Shown: one piece after another, positions 16,614 to 23,398 of the stretch | Layout: the number at the start of each line of letters is the position of its first letter | Numbering within the stretch: the first letter of the stretch is position 1 | From: an uncultured Paenibacillus sp. | GTDB lineage: Bacteria > Bacillota > Bacilli > Paenibacillales > Paenibacillaceae | Assembly (NCBI GenBank): GCA_937895345.1 | Contig: CALAWP010000033.1 | Span: 62,001-126,000 of the forward strand | DNA length: 64,000 nt | Direction: 5' to 3' | Position numbers and translations under genes: made by a program | Notes under the pieces: generated by a model | Database searches by the model: none | What the model was told of the DNA's origin: nothing | What the model saw: only the letters and a program-made list of their open reading frames with translations

Positions 16614-17531
16614 ATGGCCAAGGCCGTAAAGGCAATAACGGAGCTGATCGGCGATACGCCGGCGGTAAGGCTGGGGCGCCTTGCCGGACCGGGCTCCGCC
16701 GAAGTATGCGTCAAGCTGGAAAGGTTCAACCCGAGCGGCAGCGTCAAGGACCGGGCTGCCTTTGCGCTGATCGAAGCCGCCGAGAAGGATGGGCTGATCG
16801 AGCCGGGCGGCGTCATTATCGAGCCGACCAGCGGCAATACGGGCATCGGCCTCGCAATGAACGCGGCCGCCAGAGGCTACCGCATCATTCTGGTCATGCC
16901 GGACAATATGACGCCGGAGAGAATCAAGCTGCTGAAGGCTTACGGCGCCGAAGTCGTGCTGACGCCCGCGGCGGAACGGATGCCCGGCGCGATCCGGAAG
17001 GCGCTCGAGCTGCGGGACGGCATTCCGGGCAGCTTTATTCCGAACCAGTTCGAAAATCGCGCCAACCCGGACATTCACCGGGTAACGACGGCGGAAGAAA
17101 TTATCGAGCAGACCGGCGGCAGGCTGGATGCGTTTGTGGCGACCGCTGGAACCGGCGGCACGATTACCGGGACGGGGGAAGTGTTGAAGGAGCGGCTGCC
17201 GGGGCTGCACGTCGCCGTTGTCGAGCCTTTGGGCTCGCCCGTGCTGTCGGGCGGCAAGCCGGGGCCGCATAAGCTGGTCGGCACGAGCCCGGGCTTTGTG
17301 CCGGCCATTCTGAATACGTCCGTCTACGACGAAATAATCGCCGTAAGCGACGAGGACGCGCTGCAGACGATGAGGGAGCTGGCCCGGCGGGAAGGCCTTC
17401 TGCTCGGGCCGTCCTCCGGCGCGTCGGTATGGGCCGCGCTGCAAATTGCCGCCAGGCTCGGCGAAGGGAAGCGCGTCTTGTGCATTGCTCCGGATACCGG
17501 CGAACGGTACTTGAGCATGGGCATATTTTGA
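16614..17531 (+). CDS. cysK: Cysteine synthase (O-acetylserine sulfhydrylase)
   Basis: This 305-residue PLP enzyme makes cysteine from O-acetylserine and sulfide. The PLP lysine is K45 in FNPSGSVKDR. The substrate loop TSGNTG is at about 72-77, the phosphate-binding loop is GTGGTITGTG at about 179-188, and GPSSGAS lies near the end. Length and motif order fit CysK/CysM. The ribosome site GAAGGGAGG precedes ATG 16614. A strong terminator follows, so it is the last gene of the MFS-cysK unit. Confidence 0.92.
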   Translation: MAKAVKAITELIGDTPAVRLGRLAGPGSAEVCVKLERFNPSGSVKDRAAFALIEAAEKDGLIEPGGVIIEPTSGNTGIGLAMNAAARGYRIILVMPDNMTPERIKLLKAYGAEVVLTPAAERMPGAIRKALELRDGIPGSFIPNQFENRANPDIHRVTTAEEIIEQTGGRLDAFVATAGTGGTITGTGEVLKERLPGLHVAVVEPLGSPVLSGGKPGPHKLVGTSPGFVPAILNTSVYDEIIAVSDEDALQTMRELARREGLLLGPSSGASVWAALQIAARLGEGKRVLCIAPDTGERYLSMGIF

Positions 17532-17543
17532 GCGTTCTCTATC

Positions 17544-17572
17544 GAAGACCCTTCGGGGTCTTCTTATTTTTT
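17544..17572 (+). terminator. Terminator after cysK
   Basis: An 8-bp stem GAAGACCC / GGGTCTTC with a TTCG tetraloop (17544-17563) is followed by TTCTTATTTTTT. It is a strong intrinsic terminator. Confidence 0.92.
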
Positions 17573-17642
17573 CTTTGCAGTAACTTTCGATTCGTTGTAA
17601 AATATCGTTTATAACCACAGGCAAGCGGAAGGGGTTTCGTCG

Positions 17643-18134
17643 ATGAGCGAATTGCAATTGAAAGTGTTGGAGCTATTGAAGGAAGACGCCCGCAGAACGC
17701 CTGAACTGATCGCGACGATGCTGGGAGTGTCGGAGGATGAGGTCAAGGCGGCGATCGCGGCGATGGAGGACAATCATATCATCGTCAAATATGCGACCGT
17801 CGTGAACTGGAGCAAGGTCGATGACGAAAAGGTAACGGCGCTGATCGAGGTGCAAATTACGCCGGAGCGCGGCCGCGGCTTCGAAGGCATTGCGGAGCGC
17901 ATTTATTTATATCCGGAAGTTAAGTCGGTTTATTTGATGTCCGGCGCGTACGATCTGCTTGTCGAAGTGGAAGGGAAGACGCTGAAGGAGGTCGCTTCCT
18001 TCGTTTCCAACAAGCTTTCGCCGATCGATGCGGTATTGTCGACGAAAACCTTTTTCATCTTAAAAAAATACAAACAGGACGGCATCATCTTCGAGGAGCA
18101 GGAAGGTGACCATCGGCTGATGGTATCGCCGTAA
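17643..18134 (+). CDS. alaR: Lrp/AsnC-family regulator (AlaR-like)
   Basis: The 163-residue regulator has an N-terminal winged helix-turn-helix (about 3-60, TPELIATMLGVSEDEVKAAI) and a C-terminal RAM effector-binding domain (about 65-140, KSVYLMSGAYDLLVEVEG). The ribosome site is GGAAGGGG. It is followed 16 bases later by an aminotransferase. In Bacillus subtilis the same pair is yugG-yugH, renamed alaR-alaT, where the regulator activates alanine transaminase; the symbol here rests on that gene order and family match. Confidence 0.82.
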   Translation: MSELQLKVLELLKEDARRTPELIATMLGVSEDEVKAAIAAMEDNHIIVKYATVVNWSKVDDEKVTALIEVQITPERGRGFEGIAERIYLYPEVKSVYLMSGAYDLLVEVEGKTLKEVASFVSNKLSPIDAVLSTKTFFILKKYKQDGIIFEEQEGDHRLMVSP

Positions 18135-18150
18135 ATAAAGGGTGATGGTG

Positions 18151-19344
18151 ATGGTAGAAGAGGTGAAGCGGCGGTCGATGTCCGATTACTTGACCCCGCT
18201 GGTCCGCAGCATCAAGCCGTCGGGTATCCGCCGGTTTTTTGATTTGGTCGGCACGCGCAAGGACGTCATTACGCTGGGGGTCGGGGAGCCGGATTTTGTC
18301 ACCCCATGGCATGTGCGCGAAGCGGCCGTCTATTCTCTGGAACGGGGCAAGACGCAGTATACGTCCAATGCCGGCATGATCGAGCTTCGCGAAGCGATAG
18401 CGAATTATTTGAACGACAGCTTCGGAGTCGCCTATGAACCTTCCAACGAGGTTATCGTGACGCTGGGCGGCAGCGAGGCGATCGACCTGGCGCTTCGGGC
18501 GCTCATCGCGCCGGGCGACGAGATTATGATTCCCGAGCCGTGTTACATTTCTTATTCGCCGATCACCGCTCTAAGCGGCGGCGTGCCGGTCGGCATCGAG
18601 ACACGGGCCGAGGAGCAGTTCAAGCTGAAGGCGGAAGATTTGAAAGCCGCCATTACCCCGCGTTCCAAAGTGCTCATCTTATGTTACCCGAGCAATCCGA
18701 CGGGCGGCATAATGACGTACGAAGACTGGCTGCCGATCGCCAAGGTCGTGGAAGACAACGATCTGATCGTCATTTCCGACGAGATTTACGCCGAGCTGAC
18801 GTACGGTTCGAAGCATGTCAGTTTCGCGGCGATGCCGGGCATGAAAGACCGGACGATTCTCGTAAGCGGATTTTCCAAGGCGTTTGCGATGACCGGCTGG
18901 CGGATGGGTTACGTCTGCGCGCATCCCGATCTGGCCGCCGCCATGCTCAAAATTCATCAATATACGGTCATGTGCGCTCCGACGATGGCCCAATACGCAG
19001 CGCTAGAAGCGCTTCAGCACGGGCTCGAGGAAAAAGATCATATGGTGGAGTCGTACAATCAGCGCCGGCGGCTCGTAGTCAAAGGTTTTCGTGAAATCGG
19101 GCTGGATTGCCATGAGCCTCAGGGCGCGTTTTATGCGTTTCCGTCCGTTGCGTCCACCGGTCTCAGCAGCGAGGAGTTTGCCCAGCGGCTGCTGGAGGAA
19201 GCGGGCGTGGCCGCCGTACCCGGAAATGTATTCGGCTTGGGCGGTGAAGGCCATCTCCGCTGCTCATACGCAACGTCCGTCGCGCAGCTTCAGGAAGCGA
19301 TCGAGCGGATCGGCAATTTTGTGCACGGCTTGAACCGATCATAA
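18151..19344 (+). CDS. alaT: Class I/II aminotransferase (AlaT-like)
   Basis: This 397-residue fold-type I PLP enzyme carries GVGEPDFVTP near the start, YTSNAGMIELREAI, NPTGG (substrate-binding Asn) and the PLP lysine K243 in SGFSKAFAMTGWRMGY. Arg near the end (LRCSYA) would hold the substrate carboxylate. Several in-frame starts are crowded here; ATG 18151 is 8 bases after AAAGGG and is preferred over GTG 18142 and ATG 18145. The neighbour suggests alanine transaminase activity; aromatic or branched-chain substrates cannot be excluded. Confidence 0.83.
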   Translation: MVEEVKRRSMSDYLTPLVRSIKPSGIRRFFDLVGTRKDVITLGVGEPDFVTPWHVREAAVYSLERGKTQYTSNAGMIELREAIANYLNDSFGVAYEPSNEVIVTLGGSEAIDLALRALIAPGDEIMIPEPCYISYSPITALSGGVPVGIETRAEEQFKLKAEDLKAAITPRSKVLILCYPSNPTGGIMTYEDWLPIAKVVEDNDLIVISDEIYAELTYGSKHVSFAAMPGMKDRTILVSGFSKAFAMTGWRMGYVCAHPDLAAAMLKIHQYTVMCAPTMAQYAALEALQHGLEEKDHMVESYNQRRRLVVKGFREIGLDCHEPQGAFYAFPSVASTGLSSEEFAQRLLEEAGVAAVPGNVFGLGGEGHLRCSYATSVAQLQEAIERIGNFVHGLNRS

Positions 19345-19349
19345 ATAGG

Positions 19350-19388
19350 CAGCAGGTCAGACGGTTACGGCTGGCCTGCTGTTTGCTG
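19350..19388 (+). terminator. Probable terminator after the aminotransferase
   Basis: A 10-bp stem (AGCAGGTCAG with CTGGCCTGCT, one G-T pair, 19351-19380) is followed by GTTTGCTG. The T tract is short, so termination may be partial. Confidence 0.6.
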
Positions 19389-19456
19389 TAACGGAACAAA
19401 ACGCGGAGTCGATCGGTTAGTTAACGATACGGTTCATGCGAAAGGTGAGTGATCAA

Positions 19457-20053
19457 ATGAGATTATATACGAAGACCGGCGACAAAGGCGAAACGTCGCT
19501 GATAGGCGGCCGCGTTAAAAAAGACGACATTCGGGTCGAAGCATACGGCACGATCGACGAATTGAACAGTTTTGTCGGACTGGCCGCTGCCGAGGCATCC
19601 CGACACGAGGCGCTGGCCGAGCTTGGCGGGCGGCTTATTGATATTATGCAGGAACTGTTCGACTGCGGCTCCGATTTGGCTTATGCCAGAGAAGGGGCGC
19701 CGCTCAAAATGGACGAACAGCCCGCTTTGCGGCTTGAGCATTGGATCGATCAATATATCGGCGAGGCGCCCGAAATTACACGATTTATTTTGCCCGGGGG
19801 CAGTGCCGTTGCGTCTATGCTGCATGTATGCCGTACGGTGTGCCGGAGGGCGGAGCGAAGGGTGGTCACTCTGGCGGCACATCATGCCGTGAATCCGGAC
19901 GTTGCCGTTTATTTGAACCGGCTGTCGGACTTTTTCTTTGCCGCCGCGCGCGTTGCCAATGCCAAGCTGGGAGTGCCGGACACCGAATATGTCCGCAGCG
20001 CCGAAGTGTTCCGCAAACGAAAAAAACCGGCCGGTTCGCCAACAAACGAATAG
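19457..20053 (+). CDS. PduO-type cob(I)alamin adenosyltransferase
   Basis: The 198-residue enzyme transfers the adenosyl group of ATP to cob(I)alamin. It has the ATP-binding N-terminus LYTKTGDKGETSLIGG, then RVEAYGTIDELNSFVG and the helical core ending in LNRLSDFFFAAARVAN, all diagnostic of the PduO/MMAB family (YvqK in Bacillus). The start is ATG 19457 because AAAGGTGAG lies 8 bases upstream; the frame is open from 19436. The tail (FRKRKKPAGSPTNE) is basic and probably disordered. No B12-dependent enzyme or cobalamin riboswitch is seen nearby. Confidence 0.92.
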   Translation: MRLYTKTGDKGETSLIGGRVKKDDIRVEAYGTIDELNSFVGLAAAEASRHEALAELGGRLIDIMQELFDCGSDLAYAREGAPLKMDEQPALRLEHWIDQYIGEAPEITRFILPGGSAVASMLHVCRTVCRRAERRVVTLAAHHAVNPDVAVYLNRLSDFFFAAARVANAKLGVPDTEYVRSAEVFRKRKKPAGSPTNE

Positions 20054-20203
20054 CGGGTGTGTCTCTGGGGAGAGCAAGGGCCTGAATATGTGCCCTAGCG
20101 TGTTATAAGCAACAAAATCAGCGTTGCAGGCACCGAAAGCATGCACGAAGATGATCAAGCAGCCAGTTATAGTTATGCCAAAAAGAGGAAGGGAATCAGA
20201 GAT

Positions 20204-21352
20204 ATGGATCACTCTCGTTCCCGTTATGGAACGGCGCCGGGCGGGGAAGCAGCCGCCTTGGATGACAACTACTATGAACCGCTGACCGTAACGGTCGGAC
20301 CCGAGGATGCCGGCAAGCAGGTGCGCGCCGTCCTCCAGCGCAGGCTGGGCGTGTCGCGCAAGCTTCTGTCCCAGGTGAAGCTGACCGAGCGCGGATTGAC
20401 CGTGAACGAACGGCGGGTATATACGACGGCCACGGTATCCGAAGGCGATGTCATTCGGCTCCGCATGGAGCGCGAGGAGTCGACCGATATATTGCCGCAG
20501 CCGATGGACCTCGCGATTGTGTACGAGGACAGCTATTTGCTGATCGTCAACAAGCCGGCGGCGTTAATCGTCCATCCGACTCACGGCCATTATACGGGAA
20601 CGCTGGCCAACGGCGTCGTCTACCATTGGAAGGAGCGCGGCGAGCGGGTTCGGTTCAGGCCGATTCACCGGCTGGACGAAGAAACTTCGGGGCTGGTCGC
20701 CATCGCCAAGACAAGCTACGTCCACCAGCAGCTGTCGGAACAATTGCAGGCCGGAGAAGTAACGAAGCTGTACCGGGCCTGTGTGTACGGCATACCCGCC
20801 CCCCGGTCGGGCAGCGTGGACGGGCCGATCGACCGCGATCCCGCGCAGCCGCATCTTCGCATCGTAACGCCGGAAGGGTATCCGTCTCTGACTCGGTACG
20901 ATACGTTGCGTTCATTCGGCAGCGCCGGAGGGGACAGTCGTGACTTGGTTAAACGGACTGCAGCCGGCGCCGGGGAGGATTTTCGAGAGTTAAGCGAACG
21001 AACTTCTGATAGCGGCGTGGAAATATGCCGGTTGTCCGAGGAACGGCCTTCAGGCAGAGCGGCGGCCGTCGTCCGGCTGAAGCTGGAGACGGGGCGCACG
21101 CATCAAATCCGGGTCCATATGCGGCATATCGGATGCCCGCTGATCGGGGATAAGCTGTACGGCCCCGACGTACCGGTCCCGGAATGGGAAGAGGCCGTCG
21201 GCCGGCAGGCGCTGCATGCCGAGAAGCTGGGGTTCCGGCATCCGATGACGAACGAAAGAATGGAGTGGACCGCGCCGCTGCCCCCCGAGTTGCTTCGGCT
21301 GGAGCGGTTGCTTGAACGGGAGGGCGGCTGTTCGCCGGGCCACGAAAGATAA
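20204..21352 (+). CDS. RluA/RluD-family pseudouridine synthase with insert
   Basis: The 382-residue protein has an S4-like N-terminal domain (about 25-90, SRKLLSQVKLTERGLTVN) and an RluA catalytic domain. The catalytic Asp is D158 in HRLDEETSG. LKLETGRTHQIRVHMRHIGCPLIGD follows in two adjoining pieces. Between TRYDTLRSFG and VRLKLETG there is an extra charged segment of about 40 residues (about 247-287) that ordinary family members lack. ATG 20204 is preceded by AGAGGAAGGG. The target uridine cannot be assigned; several paralogues usually exist per genome. Confidence 0.87.
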   Translation: MDHSRSRYGTAPGGEAAALDDNYYEPLTVTVGPEDAGKQVRAVLQRRLGVSRKLLSQVKLTERGLTVNERRVYTTATVSEGDVIRLRMEREESTDILPQPMDLAIVYEDSYLLIVNKPAALIVHPTHGHYTGTLANGVVYHWKERGERVRFRPIHRLDEETSGLVAIAKTSYVHQQLSEQLQAGEVTKLYRACVYGIPAPRSGSVDGPIDRDPAQPHLRIVTPEGYPSLTRYDTLRSFGSAGGDSRDLVKRTAAGAGEDFRELSERTSDSGVEICRLSEERPSGRAAAVVRLKLETGRTHQIRVHMRHIGCPLIGDKLYGPDVPVPEWEEAVGRQALHAEKLGFRHPMTNERMEWTAPLPPELLRLERLLEREGGCSPGHER

Positions 21353-21377
21353 AGACGGCGGAAAGGAAGTTTGCAAC

Positions 21378-21755
21378 ATGTCGAAACAACGAAAAGTAAC
21401 GATTATCGAATATCCGAAATGCAGCACCTGCAAGGCGGCGGTCAAGTCGTTGAAGGCGAAAGGGAATGAAGTCGTCTCCCGCCATATTGTGGAAGATACG
21501 CCGACGGCCGCGGAATTGAAGGAGCTTCTGGAGCTGAGCGGGCAGGATTTGAAAAAGTTTTTTAACACTTCCGGTGAAGTGTACCGTGAGCTGGGGTTGA
21601 AGGACAAGCTGCCCGCGATGAGCGAAGAGGAAAAGCTGGAGCTGCTCTCCAAACACGGCATGCTGATCAAACGGCCCATCGTGACGGACGGCCGCAAGGT
21701 GACGATCGGATACAAAGAGGAGTTGTATGAGCAGGAATGGAACGGAAAACGGTGA
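21378..21755 (+). CDS. Spx/ArsC-family protein (YusI-like)
   Basis: This 125-residue thioredoxin-fold protein has the redox pair C15-S-T-C18 (YPKCSTCKAA) and the ArsC/Spx blocks DLKKFFNTSG and LIKRPIVTDG. It lacks the longer C-terminus of Spx that contacts RNA polymerase, so the YusI or arsenate-reductase-like branch is more likely. The ribosome site AAAGGAAG precedes ATG 21378. It is followed closely by an aminotransferase whose start lies near or within its end. Physiological role is not known. Confidence 0.82.
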   Translation: MSKQRKVTIIEYPKCSTCKAAVKSLKAKGNEVVSRHIVEDTPTAAELKELLELSGQDLKKFFNTSGEVYRELGLKDKLPAMSEEEKLELLSKHGMLIKRPIVTDGRKVTIGYKEELYEQEWNGKR

Positions 21756-21762
21756 GGGAACG

Positions 21763-22986
21763 TTGAGCGCAAAAAGCTGGAGATCGGACAGGCTGTCGAA
21801 GCTGGGCTCCTCTATATTTGCCGAAGTTGCCGCATGGAAGCGGAAAGCCGCGGCCACAGGCGTCGATATGATCGATTTGGGCATCGGAAGTCCCGACTTG
21901 CCTCCGGAAATGTCGGTTCGCAAGGCGTTAAGCGAAGCCGCGATGCGTCCGGATATGTACGCATACCCCGCAGTCAGCAGCGGACTGCCGTTCCGCGAGC
22001 GGGCTGCCGCCTGGATGAAGAGCAGGTTCGGCGTACAAGCGGACCCCGCAGCGGAAATCGTAACGCTGATGGGCTCGCAGGACGGACTGGCGCATTTGGC
22101 TATGGCGGTCTGCAATCCAGGCGATCTGGCGCTGCTGCCGGATCCCGGCTACCCGATCTATATGGCGTCGCTGGCGCTGGCGGGCGTGGACGCGCATTTG
22201 ATGCCGCTGAAGGAGTCGAACGGCTTCTTGCCCGATTTGGATGCGATACCCGACGCGGTATGGGACAGAGCCAAGTTAATTATGCTGAACTATCCGAACA
22301 ATCCGTCGTCGGCCGTTGCGGACTTGCCGTTTTTCGAACGATTGCTGCACAAGGCGCGCCGTCACGGCGTCCTGGTCGTGCATGATCTGGCTTACTCGGA
22401 AATGGCGTTCGACGGCGTGGAGCCTCCGAGCATCTTGCAAGTACCCGGCGCGTCGGAGCAGGCGGTCGAATTCCATTCCTTATCCAAAAGCTTTAATATG
22501 GCCGGCTGCCGCATCGGCTTTATGGTCGGCAACCGCCAAGCGGTCGGGGCTTTAAGCGAGTTGAAGGCGAACATCGATTACGGCGTATTCGATCCCGTGC
22601 AGGAAGCGGGCATGGCGGCATTGAACGCCGCGATGAGCGATCCTTCGTTTCCGAAAGCGGGCAAGCTGTACGAGCGCCGGCGCGACAGCTTCATTGCGGC
22701 TCTGCGCAAGGAAGGCTGGGACGTCCAGCCGCCTAAAGCGACCATGTTCGTATGGGCCCGGCTTCCGGAACTGTCCTGGAGCCTGGATAACGGGCAACGA
22801 TGGTCCTCCAGAACCATTTCCCAGGAAATGCTTCGGTCGACCGGTGTCGTTGTGGTGCCAGGCGAAGCGTTTGGCTCCGAAGGACAAGGTTACGTCCGGA
22901 TCGCGCTCGTCGAAGAAGAAACGCGGCTGTTGGAAGCGGCGGAACGGATCGGCCGATTTCTTCGAGGCGATGTGTCGATGCGATAA
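21763..22986 (+). CDS. Class I/II aminotransferase (LL-DAP-aminotransferase-like)
   Basis: The product of 407 residues is a fold-type I PLP enzyme. It shows DLGIGSPDLPP, YPAVSSGLPFRERAAAW, LLPDPGYPIY, NYPNNPSSA and the PLP lysine K242 in SLSKSFNMAGCRIGF. This set resembles LL-diaminopimelate aminotransferase and related PatA/DapL-like enzymes. The start is uncertain: TTG 21763 follows GTGAGGG and gives a family-length N-terminus, while ATG 21727 follows AGAGGAG and would overlap the upstream gene by 29 bases. A hairpin follows the stop. Confidence 0.8.
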   Translation: MSAKSWRSDRLSKLGSSIFAEVAAWKRKAAATGVDMIDLGIGSPDLPPEMSVRKALSEAAMRPDMYAYPAVSSGLPFRERAAAWMKSRFGVQADPAAEIVTLMGSQDGLAHLAMAVCNPGDLALLPDPGYPIYMASLALAGVDAHLMPLKESNGFLPDLDAIPDAVWDRAKLIMLNYPNNPSSAVADLPFFERLLHKARRHGVLVVHDLAYSEMAFDGVEPPSILQVPGASEQAVEFHSLSKSFNMAGCRIGFMVGNRQAVGALSELKANIDYGVFDPVQEAGMAALNAAMSDPSFPKAGKLYERRRDSFIAALRKEGWDVQPPKATMFVWARLPELSWSLDNGQRWSSRTISQEMLRSTGVVVVPGEAFGSEGQGYVRIALVEEETRLLEAAERIGRFLRGDVSMR

Positions 22987-23020
22987 GCACGACAATCGTG
23001 TGAGCACAAAGGGATAACAG

Positions 23021-23057
23021 AAAGAGACGGCTGCATGACCATGTCATGGGCCTCTTT
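23021..23057 (+). terminator. Hairpin, probable terminator
   Basis: AAAGAG ... CTCTTT form the base and GCATGAC / GTCATGG the upper part of a stem around a CAT loop, followed by GTGCTT. It sits 35 bases after the aminotransferase stop and before a long non-coding stretch. The weak T tract lowers confidence. Confidence 0.5.
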
Positions 23058-23398
23058 GTGCTTCACCTCAACATAAGGAGATGTCCCCGTTCCGCGGGAG
23101 CGGTACCCGTCCGGACCAGGCCCAAAAAGTGGAGGTACCCCGAATTGCTGCCGGATCGAGAGGGAAAAGGAGCTTCCGACGCGTACAAATCTCTATTTTG
23201 CCAGCCACCAACCACACGAAAATCCATCCTCCAAGGCAAAACATTAAAACCTTTCAAGAAATCAACAAATTGATCATGGATAAGCCGAGAAAGACCTTAT
23301 ACGATAGATTAGAAAGCGCTTTCACATGCTGTCGAACATATTCGAGGGAGGTGGGGAGTAGAAGCCGGTTCATTCATAATTAAGGAGGGATGGTATTT
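23058..23398 (+). other. Non-coding leader region of the GH gene
   Basis: This stretch holds no convincing gene: the short frames on both strands lack ribosome sites and family-like sequence. It is more AT-rich from about 23200 on, as expected for a promoter region, and contains the cre-like palindrome at 23310-23324. I could not find a -35/-10 pair with normal spacing. The ribosome site AAGGAGGG is at 23383-23389. Confidence 0.5.
23310..23324 (+). promoter_or_regulatory. cre-like CcpA site
   Basis: TAGAAAGCGCTTTCA matches the CcpA consensus WTGNAANCGNWNNCW with a single mismatch (A for T at position 2) and contains the perfect palindrome GAAAGCGCTTTC. It lies about 75 bases before the start of the secreted glycosidase gene, so carbon catabolite repression of that gene is likely. 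Confidence 0.75.

Noticed and set aside
20054..20203. Gap after the cobalamin adenosyltransferase gene checked for a cobalamin riboswitch
   Set aside because: No B12-box-like sequence was seen; the small AGGGC/GCCCT stem is not informative.
23046..23273. Short frames on both strands before the GH gene
   Set aside because: No ribosome site, no recognisable sequence, and the stretch shows promoter-like composition.
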